Shown here: piece by piece, positions 17,773 to 27,382 of the stretch
Layout: each line of letters begins with the position of its first letter
Position numbering within the stretch: the first letter of the stretch is position 1
DNA from: Chitinophaga jiangningensis
GTDB lineage: Bacteria > Bacteroidota > Bacteroidia > Chitinophagales > Chitinophagaceae
DNA: 64,000 nucleotides
Direction of reading: 5' to 3'
Assembly: GCF_900142605.1 (NCBI RefSeq)
Contig: NZ_FRBL01000008.1
Location: 310,001-374,000, forward strand
Notes under the pieces: model-generated
The model's database searches: none
What the model was told of the DNA's origin: nothing
The model's input: the letters and a program-made list of their open reading frames with translations, nothing else
Translations under genes and position numbers: made by a program

Positions 17773-20700
17773 TTAGAAAGACACATGTGCACCTAATGTG
17801 AAGGTTCCCTGGTTCACCGGTATCGCGCGGATACCGCCGGCTACCGTACCTCCCAGGGCATTCATAAACTCCGGATCGATATTATATTGATTTGCTTTCC
17901 ATAGCATCATATTGGAAACCTGGAAGCGGAAGGTGATCGCCTGTGCTTTTAAACGCTGTACCATCGCCGATGGCAGGGAATAGAACAGGGAGATATCACG
18001 GAATTTCATGTACGAGGCACTCACCACATTGGTATTAGCCGCCGTGTAATATTCCACATCCCTTTCCGAGGTACTGACAGATGGATTGGCGATATATTTC
18101 GGAATATTGGTAAACGCTTCGTCGCCGGGCTTTTTCCAGCGATCGGCAAATTCGGCATTTGGATTACCACTGGTAAACGAGCTACCGCTGGACGGAATGA
18201 GCCGGCCGCCACTGTAGTTCCCATTCACATCTCTGCGCATTACTGCTCCCAGGTTGTAAATAATATTTGCCGACAATGACAGGCTGCGGTAGGTAAAGGT
18301 ATTACTGAAACCGCCTGACCAGGGCGACTGTGCGGTGCCCATCAGCAGGATGTCCGCAGGTTTGGCGATGTTGCGGTCCGCCGTAACTTTACCACCGGCG
18401 TTAATCTGCGGGTTACCCTGACTATTGAGTCCTGCGTAATCATAGGCAAACACCGGTACTGCCGGATAGCCTTCCACAAAGCGTTGTGTAAGCAACTGTC
18501 TTCCGGTGTTGATTGGCGTAGCCATGTTCAGCTTTGTGATACGGTTACGGTTATATCCCATGGTGAAAATGGTCGTCCAGCTGAAATCCTTTGTGCTTAC
18601 ATTTCGTGATTGCAAACTCACCTCCACTCCTTTATTTACTATATCTCCGAGGTTACCTGTTACTGCGGCATAGCCAGTAAACGGATTCAGTGCCATGTTA
18701 CCAATCAAATTGGTGGTTGCCCGCTGATACACGTCCACCGCACCTTTCAGGCGATCATGAAGGATAGAGAAGTCCACCCCGATATTGGTAGTAGCGGTAC
18801 TTTCCCAGGTGAGCCGGTTATTGGCAGGTGAGGCGATGTATAGCCCCTGGTTATTATAAAAGTAGCCATTAGTGCGTGGTGCCAGGATATCAAAACTGGC
18901 TGCGGTGCCGGGGTTAGGGCTGTTGCCTGTGATGCCGTAGGTGACGCGCAGGGCCAGGAATTGCAGCCAGGAAATATTTTGCAGGAAGTTTTCGCTGCTG
19001 GCTGTCCACTTACCACCCACACTCCATACCGGCCTGTTTTGGGCTGATTTATCGCGACCGAACAAATTGCTCTCATCTATACGCCAGCTGGCATTGAGGG
19101 CGTATTTGAGTAGCCAGGTATAGGCAGCATTGGCATAGTAAGAAGTGGCGCGTGCCTTTATTTCTGTTTGTGCAAATACGCTGTCGCTGTTGAGAATACT
19201 ACGGTTCAGGCTATTGGGCAGCACCGGGTTGGCAATGCCGGGGTTGGCGAGGGACTTATAATCCACCACACCGGCGGTTTGCAGTAACGGATCGTAGCCA
19301 CGTGCCAGGTTACTGTTATAGTTTGTTAGCTGTTCGGTAGCTTCCTGGCCTGCCAGGAACGTCAACTGATGCTTACGCTGCTGCCAGGCCTGGTCATAGA
19401 TCAGCTGATTGCGCACCGTCCAGTTGGTTTGCAGCGTATTGGCCACGGAGTAGCGGCCACCGGAGGATGGCAGGTAGTACACCGGTTTGCCACCCGGTAC
19501 TGCCACCGTAAACTGCACCAGCTCCTCCCGTACGCGGTAGGCTTGTTCACTGTCATAAGACGTAGTCCTATTGCTGCCCTTGAGGTAACCATACACACCT
19601 TCGTAACGGAGCCCTTTGAGGAGCTGCACTGTAAGTCCGCCCGTTACACGCGCCAGCAGGGCGTTGCTATTGGTTTGCCCGTAATCAACTTCGTCCAGTG
19701 GTATGTAGTTCAGGCTCACACCGCTCTGCCGTTCCAGGGCCATACGGGTGGAATCCTGCAGTCGTATGAATGAAGCTGTACTTAGGTGATTACCATTTGC
19801 ATCCTGGAACAGCTGATAAGGCAGCATCATGCTGTTGACATTGATATTGCGGGGCGAGTAGGTTTGGGTGTTGGTAAGATCCGTGATCAGATATGCTTTG
19901 ATGTATTTGTTGAACTGTAAATCCTGCCGGAGGTTTAGTTTGAAGGAATTATTTTTTTCACCCGGGCGACTGGAGTGCACGCCGGTATAGGCCATAGAGC
20001 CATAGAAGCCGTAGTTAGCCGTGCCACCGCGTACGGACAGTGTGTGGTTGGTAAGCGCTGCATTGCGGTACCAGAGGTCACTGATCTGATCCAGGTTATT
20101 GATGCCGGCCAGGCTATCCAGCTGGCTTTTAGCCTGTGCAGCGGTAATGAGGCCACGGTACTGGTTGTACAGGATCATTTCGTGCGGTGGTACACCTGTT
20201 AGGGTGGTGGGGCTCACCACGCTGCTCCATTTGTTGCTGGCTAAGTCAGGCGAAAAAATAGCGGTGGCTTCGTCAATAAACTGGCGGCTGTTGAGTACCG
20301 GCATATTTTTCAGGTCCGGCTTTCCCTGCAGGTTTACGAATCCGTCGTACTCTAATGATAAGCGGTTGGACTGTTTTCCCTTTTTTGTGGTGATCACAAT
20401 CACACCGTTGGAAGCACGGGCACCCCAGATGGAAGCGGCGGTAGCATCTTTCAAAACAGTAATATCCTCCACATCCTGTGGATTGATGGCATTAATATCA
20501 TTCATGGGAATACCATCCACCACCAGCAATGGGCCATGGCTGGTGTTATCCGAGATGGATGCCAGGCCACGAATCAGGATACTATTCCCGCTTACCGGAC
20601 TGGGGGCGTTGTTGATCGTCAGGCCGGGCACCAGGCCTTCTATCCGTTGCACGATGTTCATGCTGCCTGAACGGTTTTTGAAAATCGCATCATCAGGTTT

Positions 20701-21357
20701 TGAGAAGCTACCGGTAGTCCGTTCTTTGGAGATCACCTGATAGCCGGTGGATACGATGTTAGCGGTGGCTAAATTTGTTACGGAAGATGTCAGCGTCACT
20801 ACGAGCGGCGCCGCGGAGCGGATTACCAACAGCTGTGGCAGGTGGCCCACGCAGCTCACTTCCACCTCGTCACCGGCAGTAATACCTTTGAGTTGAAACC
20901 GGCCATCCGCCTCGGAAATAGTCTGGATGTTTTTTCTCCTTACCCTCAAACTTACACCGGGTATAGTCATACCGGTACTATCCTGCACCCTGCCGGTGAT
21001 GATCCATTGCTCCTCCTGCTGCCCTGCAGCAGGCGCTGTTTTAGGACGAATAATGACACGATTGCCCGTGATCTGATAGGTTAATGGTTGGCCATCCAGA
21101 CATTTGTTTAACACCTCGGCTAACGTTGCATCTTTGAGTTGCAGCGTAACTGGCCTCAGGTGCTTCAGTGCTGCTTCGCTGTAAATAATGCTGATGCCTG
21201 TTTGCCTTAAAATCTCTGTAAACACTTCCTGTAACGGCTTCTCCCTGACGGAAAGAGAAATGCGTTGTGCAGTGGCGCCTGCAGCGCCAAGCTGCAGGCA
21301 GCAGGTCAACAGAACGACTGCACCAATTTTTAATAGTTGGTTTTTGATGTGCTTCAT
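17773..21357 (-). CDS. SusC/RagA TonB-dependent transporter with STN signalling domain
   Basis: Outer-membrane importer of about 1194 residues. A signal peptide is followed by a secretin/TonB N-terminal short (STN) domain at about residues 30-105 (ISLSVREKPLQEVFTEILRQ), a carboxypeptidase-D regulatory-like domain, the plug with LLVVDGIPMNDINAINPQDV, and a 22-strand barrel ending in GAHVSF. The STN domain is the part that touches FecR, which matches the FecR gene 19 bp upstream. The frame opens at TTG 21402 inside the FecR gene; ATG 21357 is preferred. Import of the ligand would trigger the sigma factor encoded two genes upstream. Confidence 0.95.
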   Translation of the reverse strand: MKHIKNQLLKIGAVVLLTCCLQLGAAGATAQRISLSVREKPLQEVFTEILRQTGISIIYSEAALKHLRPVTLQLKDATLAEVLNKCLDGQPLTYQITGNRVIIRPKTAPAAGQQEEQWIITGRVQDSTGMTIPGVSLRVRRKNIQTISEADGRFQLKGITAGDEVEVSCVGHLPQLLVIRSAAPLVVTLTSSVTNLATANIVSTGYQVISKERTTGSFSKPDDAIFKNRSGSMNIVQRIEGLVPGLTINNAPSPVSGNSILIRGLASISDNTSHGPLLVVDGIPMNDINAINPQDVEDITVLKDATAASIWGARASNGVIVITTKKGKQSNRLSLEYDGFVNLQGKPDLKNMPVLNSRQFIDEATAIFSPDLASNKWSSVVSPTTLTGVPPHEMILYNQYRGLITAAQAKSQLDSLAGINNLDQISDLWYRNAALTNHTLSVRGGTANYGFYGSMAYTGVHSSRPGEKNNSFKLNLRQDLQFNKYIKAYLITDLTNTQTYSPRNINVNSMMLPYQLFQDANGNHLSTASFIRLQDSTRMALERQSGVSLNYIPLDEVDYGQTNSNALLARVTGGLTVQLLKGLRYEGVYGYLKGSNRTTSYDSEQAYRVREELVQFTVAVPGGKPVYYLPSSGGRYSVANTLQTNWTVRNQLIYDQAWQQRKHQLTFLAGQEATEQLTNYNSNLARGYDPLLQTAGVVDYKSLANPGIANPVLPNSLNRSILNSDSVFAQTEIKARATSYYANAAYTWLLKYALNASWRIDESNLFGRDKSAQNRPVWSVGGKWTASSENFLQNISWLQFLALRVTYGITGNSPNPGTAASFDILAPRTNGYFYNNQGLYIASPANNRLTWESTATTNIGVDFSILHDRLKGAVDVYQRATTNLIGNMALNPFTGYAAVTGNLGDIVNKGVEVSLQSRNVSTKDFSWTTIFTMGYNRNRITKLNMATPINTGRQLLTQRFVEGYPAVPVFAYDYAGLNSQGNPQINAGGKVTADRNIAKPADILLMGTAQSPWSGGFSNTFTYRSLSLSANIIYNLGAVMRRDVNGNYSGGRLIPSSGSSFTSGNPNAEFADRWKKPGDEAFTNIPKYIANPSVSTSERDVEYYTAANTNVVSASYMKFRDISLFYSLPSAMVQRLKAQAITFRFQVSNMMLWKANQYNIDPEFMNALGGTVAGGIRAIPVNQGTFTLGAHVSF

Positions 21358-21376
21358 TTCCTGGGTGGATGTTTTA

Positions 21377-22552
21377 CTATGGTTGACTGGTTGATAAAAC
21401 AAATACTGTATCGCCTGCTATCCGGAACCTGTTTGGACCGCTTGCTTCCAGCATGGCTAAAACATCGGCCAGTTGCTGGTTGCGGCCTATACCACCGCCA
21501 TAGCGACTATTAACTGCTGTTGTTTGATATACTATCCTAACGTTGTACCAGCGGGCAATTTCCCGAAGAATGGTGGGCAAATCGGTGTCGGTAAATTCGA
21601 ACATCCCATTTTTCCAGGCGGTGGCTTTACGTATATCCGCCGGTCGGACATAGATATTTTCATTAGCCATATCCGTTACGGCCTGCTGCCCGGGAGCCAG
21701 CGTCACGTTTGCTTTTCCGGCAGTTACCCGTACTTTACCCGATGCCAGCGTGGTGAGTATATTGGCTTCATCCGTATAGGCGTTTACGTTAAATCCGGTT
21801 CCTAATACTTCTATCATGGTTTGGTTGACGAATACCTTAAACGGATGTCTGGCATCCTGCGCTACTTCGAAATAGGCTTCACCGCGGAGCTTTACCACAC
21901 GTTCGTAACCAGTAAAGGCGGTTGGAAACACCAGCGACGAAGCGGAGTTGAGCCATACTTTGGTACCATCCGGCAAGCGCAGTTCAAACTGGCTGCCGCC
22001 CGGTGTGGAGAGTTCATTCATTACTGCTTTGCTGGCAGCGGTGCTGCTGTAATCCAGTGTTTTACCAGACTTGGTTACCACTGCGCCTTCCTGGTTCGTG
22101 ATCGCACCATCCATGGCTGCGTCCAGTTCTACCCTGTCGCCATCCGCGAGGGTAAGCGTAGCGCGGCCATTCCCGGTAGATACCGCTGTAATGGGCTTTA
22201 CAGGGTGGTTCGCCGTGCGATAGTGAACGATCATGGTTGCACATAGCAGCAATAGCACAGCCGCGGCGGCGCGCCATATATATGACATCCTTATACGTGG
22301 TTGTTTTTCTTTGATGCCAAGCTTGGTAAATATGGCGGTGGTGGCGGCAGCGGTATCCACTTCATCGAACTGCCGCAGCTGCGCTGCAAGCCAATTTGTG
22401 TTTTGTAACTGCTCCATCAGTTGCTGATTGGAGGCGGATTCCCCTAACCAGCGATGCCACAATTCCTGTTCTTCCGGCGTAGTTGGCCGGCCTTCCCTGA
22501 TTTTGGCGGCTATCCTTGCCAGGTCCATCGCCTGCTCTTCTCTAATGCTCAT
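21377..22552 (-). CDS. FecR family anti-sigma factor
   Basis: Inner-membrane anti-sigma regulator, about 391 residues. The cytoplasmic N-terminus (EEQELWHRWLGESASNQQLM) would bind the ECF sigma. One membrane helix (AAAVLLLLCATMIVHY) lies at about residues 87-102, followed by the periplasmic FecR domain with LRLPDGTKVWLNSASSLVFP-type sequence and a C-terminal DUF4974 domain. ATG 22552 is chosen over upstream GTG/ATG codons because it places the family N-terminus correctly. It lies between the sigma gene and the STN-SusC gene. Confidence 0.95.
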   Translation of the reverse strand: MSIREEQAMDLARIAAKIREGRPTTPEEQELWHRWLGESASNQQLMEQLQNTNWLAAQLRQFDEVDTAAATTAIFTKLGIKEKQPRIRMSYIWRAAAAVLLLLCATMIVHYRTANHPVKPITAVSTGNGRATLTLADGDRVELDAAMDGAITNQEGAVVTKSGKTLDYSSTAASKAVMNELSTPGGSQFELRLPDGTKVWLNSASSLVFPTAFTGYERVVKLRGEAYFEVAQDARHPFKVFVNQTMIEVLGTGFNVNAYTDEANILTTLASGKVRVTAGKANVTLAPGQQAVTDMANENIYVRPADIRKATAWKNGMFEFTDTDLPTILREIARWYNVRIVYQTTAVNSRYGGGIGRNQQLADVLAMLEASGPNRFRIAGDTVFVLSTSQP

Positions 22553-22643
22553 AGTTATGCGCTTTCCAGGGATCATCCCCATAAGAAACACCGCCGTATG
22601 GAAAAAGTACCATCGGCATCTAAAAAAAATTTAAACAGGGAAA

Positions 22644-23231
22644 TTAAAAAGGAAGTAATAGTCGGAGCAGTAACTGCAATACCTTCGGATCATGGCCGAA
22701 TTTCTTACGCAGCAGCTCAAAGGCTTTGTATTTCTGGTTTTTCACTGTCTGTAACTGTAGCTTCAGCTTATCAGCAATTTCCTGTAAGGAAAGGCCCTCC
22801 TCTACACTGAGGTAAAAAATTTCCTTCATGCGTGCAGGCATCAATGCCACTTCCTGGTAAATCAATGCCAGGGTTTCGGCTTCCACTAACTGCCGCTGTC
22901 CATCATTATCCATCTCGTTGGCCGCTACGGCATGATTGCGTAAAAGCTCCCGTTCCCTGCTGCGATTGGCATTCAGGCAGGCATTACGGGTGGTAATAAA
23001 AAGAAATTTACGTAAGGCCGGCATGGAGTCGAAACGGCCCTGGTAGCGCCACAGCGCGATGAATGATTCCTGTGCGATATCCTGTACCTGCGCCTGCTGG
23101 GATAACAGTCCACTGGCATAATGACAAACCACAGGAAAATACAGCTTCACCAGTTCGGCAAAAGCATCATTGTTCTGTAGTGTCAATTCGCGGAGCAGCC
23201 ACTCCTCTTTATGCGTGGTGAATAACGACAA
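22644..23231 (-). CDS. RNA polymerase ECF sigma factor
   Basis: Sigma-70 family ECF factor of about 195 residues. Region 2 includes FAELVKLYFPVVCHYASGLL and AQDIAQESFIALWR-like sequence (QVQDIAQESFIALWR). Region 4 reads SVEEGLSLQEIADKLKLQLQ then TVKNQKYKAFELLRKKFG. The open frame runs to a GTG at 23345, but that codon lies in the upstream gene's terminator and the extra 38 residues (FFYYYCGN region) do not fit the family. TTG 23231 gives MSLFTTHKEEWLLREL and the normal length; no ATG is available nearby. It drives the FecR/SusC/SusD/TlpA unit downstream. Confidence 0.92.
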   Translation of the reverse strand: MSLFTTHKEEWLLRELTLQNNDAFAELVKLYFPVVCHYASGLLSQQAQVQDIAQESFIALWRYQGRFDSMPALRKFLFITTRNACLNANRSRERELLRNHAVAANEMDNDGQRQLVEAETLALIYQEVALMPARMKEIFYLSVEEGLSLQEIADKLKLQLQTVKNQKYKAFELLRKKFGHDPKVLQLLLRLLLPF

Positions 23232-23323
23232 GTAATGGTATGGATTGTTTCCGCAATAATAGTAAAAAAAGTAAAGGGGTAGAAGATTTTGGCGAAGGCT
23301 ACAGTTTATGAAATGCCTAAACG

Positions 23324-23350
23324 AAAAAAACCTGCGCCAAAGCACAGGTT
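23324..23350 (-). terminator. Rho-independent terminator of the GH92 locus
   Basis: Minus-strand stem AACCTGTGC / GCGCAGGTT (9 bp with one G-T pair), loop TTTG, then seven T. It lies 32 bp past the GH92 stop, separates that locus from the sigma gene, and excludes the long sigma start. Confidence 0.85.
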
Positions 23351-23381
23351 CTTTTCTGCATTTATCAAACTTAAATAATCC

Positions 23382-25613
23382 TTATTCAATACCCCAGCGC
23401 TTATTCGGCTTGCTGCCCATTTCAAGTTCCAACGTTCCGCCGCTCATCAACTGATCATGTGTAAACCAGGGAGTGTTTATTGTTACGCCATTGAGTCTGG
23501 CCGACTGTATATATTTATTCACTTCCGAGCAATTATTTGCTATCACAGTAAAGTCTTTCCCATTTTTTAAATGTACCCTTACTTTAGAAAATACCGGGCT
23601 ACCGATGGTATACACCGGATCTCCCGGCGTTACGGGGTAAAAGCCTATGGAGGAAAACACGACAAAGGCCGACATACCGCCACCGTCTTCATCACCGGGA
23701 ATACCGAAGATATTATCGTCAAACCAGGTTTTTAACAGCAGGCGTATACGTTGCTGCGTTTTCCAGGGCGATTTCGTATAGTTGTACAGGTAAGGAATGA
23801 AAAAGCTCGGTTCGTTGCCCATGGAGTACTGCCCAACCAGGCCCGTAGCATCCGGGAACTTCGCCCAGAACTCATAGCGGGAACGCCCTAAGCCCTCCCG
23901 GAACAGCTGATCCAGGCGGTTCTCAAAACCTTCTTTCCCTTTCATGAGCTTAATTAATCCGGGAATATCCTGCTGTACCTGCCACATATATGTCCAGCCA
24001 TTGTTTTCATCGTAGTACTCACGGCCGCCCATGCCACCGTCGAACACGGGATCAATGGGAATCCAGTTGCCGGCACTGTCCTTAGGCAGGAAAAACTGGC
24101 GGTCGGCATTCCAGAGATGATGATAATTCTGCCCTCTGGCCGTAAATAATTTTGCATCCGCCGCCTTGCCGAGGTCTGCTGCCAGCTGGCCCACCGCCCA
24201 GTCGTCGTAGGCGCCGCCCAGCGTTACCGCTACTGCCTGGCGCTTTTCAAAGCTGTGTACCTGCGGTACCGGGTCTTTTTCGCCCGGCTTCAAGGCAGGA
24301 AAGTAGCCTTTGGTATGGTAAAAATCATCCAGCTCCGTCTTAGGACCGTTGCGCCATGGCAACATGGTAGCGCTGGTCGCATTTTTCCGCATACCGGCAT
24401 AGGCTTTGGCTACGTCAAAATTACGGAGCCCTTTGCGGTAAGCATCCAGGAACATTACAGAAGAGTGAAAGCCGTTCATGCACGCGTGATCGCCGTATAC
24501 GACGGGGAAAGTAGGCATCCAGCCGCTCTGTTCGTACATGCGAACGTACGACTGCAACATGTCCTCTTCTCTCTCCGGTAATAAAATACTACGCAGGGGA
24601 TGCAGGGCCAGGTAAGTATCCCATACCCAGTCATCCACATAAAACGGACGATCATCCGTATGTACTTTATTATCGTATCCGCTGTAATACTTGCCGTTTT
24701 CAGTAATATTCACCATGCGCTCATAGCAACGGTACAACGCAGTATAAAAACTGCGGCGCTGCGCCGGTGTACCACCTTCTACCGCAATTTGTCCGATTAC
24801 CTCCTGCCAGGCCTGCCTTGCATTGGCAGCCACCATCTCAAAGGTTTGCCCGCCGCCAAGCTCCAACTCAAAATTCTGCTTTGCCTGCGCCTCGCTGATA
24901 AACGAAACGGCATAGCGGAGGGTCACTTCACTTTTATCAAATGATGCCCATGCCTTGCCTTCTAACTCCCTCAGCGTAGTGGCGTCACCGTTAGCCCACC
25001 CGCCGGAGGTTGCCGGCTGGTTAAAACGACCGTACACATAAACGGGTATATCCTTTAACCCATCCTCTGCCGTAAATACCTGCATACCCGCTATGGTACT
25101 GTCATTATCGAACCGCCACCAGTTGCGTGCACGGTCATACGTGTTAAATAGCAAACGCTTTGCACCCTGTGCCGGAAAACTAAAGCGATAGTACCCCACT
25201 TTCCTGCCCGGTGTATATTCCACGGTGACATCCTTTTCCACCAGATTAGTGTAATAATGCCAGGGAGCACGCTCTTCGGCTCCCTGGTCATATGACAAAC
25301 GGGCTTTCCAGGATGACTCACTCAAATGTTCATCTGTATTAGGCTGCATGGCAAATAACTGCCCCAGCCTGTGCGACACCAACAACAACGGAAAACTGCT
25401 GATCTGATCATCCAGGTAGTCCTTTCGTACAGGCGTCATACGCATCATTTCATTCGGCAGCTGCATAGTAGGCCTGGTGGGCTCCAGCAAAGTACCTACG
25501 CCGCCTATTTCCGGGCGTATGTAGTCCAACACATCATCGGTTTGCTGCTGCGCCATAGCTATGCCACTGATCAGCACCGCCGCGCAGGACAATATTATTT
25601 GCTTATTCATCAT
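23382..25613 (-). CDS. GH92 family exo-alpha-mannosidase
   Basis: Exported 743-residue calcium-dependent alpha-mannosidase family enzyme, full length. A signal peptide ends at IAMAQQ. The N-terminal beta-sandwich is followed by the helical barrel with RPFYVDDWVWDTYLALHPL, GWMPTFPVVYGDHACMNGFH, the GNEPSFFIPYLYNY motif (general acid Glu), and PGDEDGGGMSAFVVFSSIGF. The last motif differs from the common GNDD form by having GDED, a form seen in a GH92 subgroup. It is the last gene of the middle locus, 16 bp after GH43 and followed by a strong terminator. Substrate linkage (alpha-1,2, 1,3 or 1,4/1,6) cannot be decided. Confidence 0.93.
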   Translation of the reverse strand: MMNKQIILSCAAVLISGIAMAQQQTDDVLDYIRPEIGGVGTLLEPTRPTMQLPNEMMRMTPVRKDYLDDQISSFPLLLVSHRLGQLFAMQPNTDEHLSESSWKARLSYDQGAEERAPWHYYTNLVEKDVTVEYTPGRKVGYYRFSFPAQGAKRLLFNTYDRARNWWRFDNDSTIAGMQVFTAEDGLKDIPVYVYGRFNQPATSGGWANGDATTLRELEGKAWASFDKSEVTLRYAVSFISEAQAKQNFELELGGGQTFEMVAANARQAWQEVIGQIAVEGGTPAQRRSFYTALYRCYERMVNITENGKYYSGYDNKVHTDDRPFYVDDWVWDTYLALHPLRSILLPEREEDMLQSYVRMYEQSGWMPTFPVVYGDHACMNGFHSSVMFLDAYRKGLRNFDVAKAYAGMRKNATSATMLPWRNGPKTELDDFYHTKGYFPALKPGEKDPVPQVHSFEKRQAVAVTLGGAYDDWAVGQLAADLGKAADAKLFTARGQNYHHLWNADRQFFLPKDSAGNWIPIDPVFDGGMGGREYYDENNGWTYMWQVQQDIPGLIKLMKGKEGFENRLDQLFREGLGRSRYEFWAKFPDATGLVGQYSMGNEPSFFIPYLYNYTKSPWKTQQRIRLLLKTWFDDNIFGIPGDEDGGGMSAFVVFSSIGFYPVTPGDPVYTIGSPVFSKVRVHLKNGKDFTVIANNCSEVNKYIQSARLNGVTINTPWFTHDQLMSGGTLELEMGSKPNKRWGIE

Positions 25614-25629
25614 CTGTATATTAGTTAAA

Positions 25630-26565
25630 CTACTTACCCGTGGTCTGCTTCACCAGCTGGATAGTACCATCAGGATTGTAGTACAGTTTATCCACGCAAA
25701 TGCTACGGAGCCAGTCGTGGCCGGACAGCGAACTGTTATGATAAAATGCATACCACTGGCCCTTGTACTCCACTATGGAGCCATGGTTGGTATAGCTGTC
25801 GGTCGATTCCATATATACCCCTTTGTATTCCCATGGTCCCAGCGGACTATTGCTCGTCGCATAACACATGCGGTTATGTTTGCCGTCCTTATCGTAATTA
25901 TCTGAATAAGAGAGATAGTAGATGCCGTTACGCTTGTGTACCCAGCTGGCTTCGTGGAAATCTACTAAACCTTCCATGGGTTTCAGCTCCCCGTCTATGG
26001 CCACCATATTATCTTTCAGCTTACCGCCCATGCACCGGCCACCGCCGCCATAATAGAAGTACACCTGACCATCGGTATCTGTAAACACGCAGGGATCAAT
26101 CATGGATTCCAGCCCTTCAATATACCCCTGCACCTTAAAATCGCTGGCTGGCTTGGTGCTGGTAGCTACACCTATTTTCCAGGTCTTATTCCATTCGGTG
26201 CCACTGGGATGCGGGAAGTAGTAATAGTACACGCCATTCTTATATGCACAGTCGGGCGCCCACATAAAACCGCCTTCCTTACGCCCCCAAGGCACCTGGC
26301 TGGAATTCAGTATCTCCCCGTGATCTTTCCAATGCACCATATCATCGGTGGAATACACATGATAGCGGTCCATCAGGTCGCAGCCCTTCGGCGGCGCCAC
26401 ATCATGAGAAGGGTAAACATACAGTCTGCCATCCGCCCATACATGCGCAGATGGATCAGCGGTATAAATATCTGTAACAAACGGATTTTTCTGTGCCTGG
26501 CAATCGTTGGCTATAAGCGCTGCCGCAAGCGTAAGCATAGAAACGGCTAGAAACATTTTTTTCAT
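25630..26565 (-). CDS. GH43 family glycosidase (arabinofuranosidase/xylosidase/galactosidase type)
   Basis: Exported five-bladed beta-propeller enzyme, about 311 residues, single catalytic domain. After the signal peptide, the three acidic residues of GH43 are visible: base Asp37 in TADPSAHVW, the pKa modulator in ESMIDPCVF, and the acid Glu in FHEASWVHK. The frame opens at TTG 26571, but ATG 26565 gives MKKMFLAVSML. It is 16 bp upstream of GH92 and 88 bp downstream of DUF3823. The exact sugar is not predictable from this sequence alone. Confidence 0.93.
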   Translation of the reverse strand: MKKMFLAVSMLTLAAALIANDCQAQKNPFVTDIYTADPSAHVWADGRLYVYPSHDVAPPKGCDLMDRYHVYSTDDMVHWKDHGEILNSSQVPWGRKEGGFMWAPDCAYKNGVYYYYFPHPSGTEWNKTWKIGVATSTKPASDFKVQGYIEGLESMIDPCVFTDTDGQVYFYYGGGGRCMGGKLKDNMVAIDGELKPMEGLVDFHEASWVHKRNGIYYLSYSDNYDKDGKHNRMCYATSNSPLGPWEYKGVYMESTDSYTNHGSIVEYKGQWYAFYHNSSLSGHDWLRSICVDKLYYNPDGTIQLVKQTTGK

Positions 26566-26612
26566 CAGCAACTTTTAATATCTAATTGGGCTAAATAATA
26601 TCTTAAAGATTT

Positions 26613-26636
26613 GGAGAGAGGCAGACGCCTCCCTCC
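26613..26636 (-). terminator. Hairpin between DUF3823 and GH43 genes
   Basis: Ten-bp arms GGAGAGAGGC and GCCTCCCTCC with one mismatch and a 4-nt loop. On the minus strand an A/T-rich but not T-only stretch follows. It may be a partial terminator that lowers expression of GH43 and GH92 relative to the SusCD genes, or an mRNA-stabilising hairpin. Confidence 0.45.
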
Positions 26637-26653
26637 CACGTTATGAAGAACCA

Positions 26654-27364
26654 TCAAGGGACATCTACCTTGACTATTTCTGAGTAGTTAAATTTTTTAT
26701 TGCTATCATCTACGCGAACGCCTACACGGGCATAAAACGTGCGACCACTTAGCAGATTAGGCACTGTAATGGTATAGGTAGTCTTGGCCATATCATCACT
26801 GTAGTTGGCATTGATACCTAAAATATTCGGGCCCGTGTATACGTCATAGATGGTAGCACCGCTGCCAACAAACTGCGTATTGTTGATAAAAGGCTGTACA
26901 TCCAGCACGCGCGGCAGGCCTTCCGTTTTAGGTGCAAACAGGTTAAACGTCATCTGTAACGTAGTGCCGGTGAGCTTCCACGTGAAGTTTTTAATCTCCA
27001 TGTAAGGCGTCACTGTGAAGTCTTTGGTGGTATTACCACTGATATCTATTTCCGTCGTATCCACCGGCCAGAAAGCGCCGTTGCGGGGGATCACGCGGTA
27101 ATGACCACTAAAGATGCGGGTATCTTTGAAGCTGCCGTCCGGCTTAGCCGGGATGTTATAAGGCACCGGCGTGCTGCTCCAGCTGAGTTCATCCAGCTGA
27201 ATCTGAAATCCTCCGGTTTCGGTGAGCAGGTTTTTACCGGTCACACTGTTAATCAGATTACCTGAGAAGGTGGCGTCTGGCCCTGCATAGTTGTCCTTTT
27301 TGGAGCAGGACGTGGCCATACATATTGTGGCTGCCACCAGCAGGCTATTTATTAATTTCTTCAT
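26654..27364 (-). CDS. DUF3823 domain lipoprotein
   Basis: Surface or periplasmic lipoprotein, 236 residues. The lipobox reads ATS-C near residue 20. The rest is a DUF3823 two-domain beta-sandwich: FSGNLINSVTGKNLLTETGG with IQLDELSW, then FYARVGVRVDDSNKKFNYSE. The family regularly follows SusC/SusD genes, and a glycan-binding accessory role is assumed by position. It lies 18 bp after the SusD gene. Confidence 0.9.
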   Translation of the reverse strand: MKKLINSLLVAATICMATSCSKKDNYAGPDATFSGNLINSVTGKNLLTETGGFQIQLDELSWSSTPVPYNIPAKPDGSFKDTRIFSGHYRVIPRNGAFWPVDTTEIDISGNTTKDFTVTPYMEIKNFTWKLTGTTLQMTFNLFAPKTEGLPRVLDVQPFINNTQFVGSGATIYDVYTGPNILGINANYSDDMAKTTYTITVPNLLSGRTFYARVGVRVDDSNKKFNYSEIVKVDVP

Positions 27365-27382
27365 AATACTAAAGTTTAAAAA

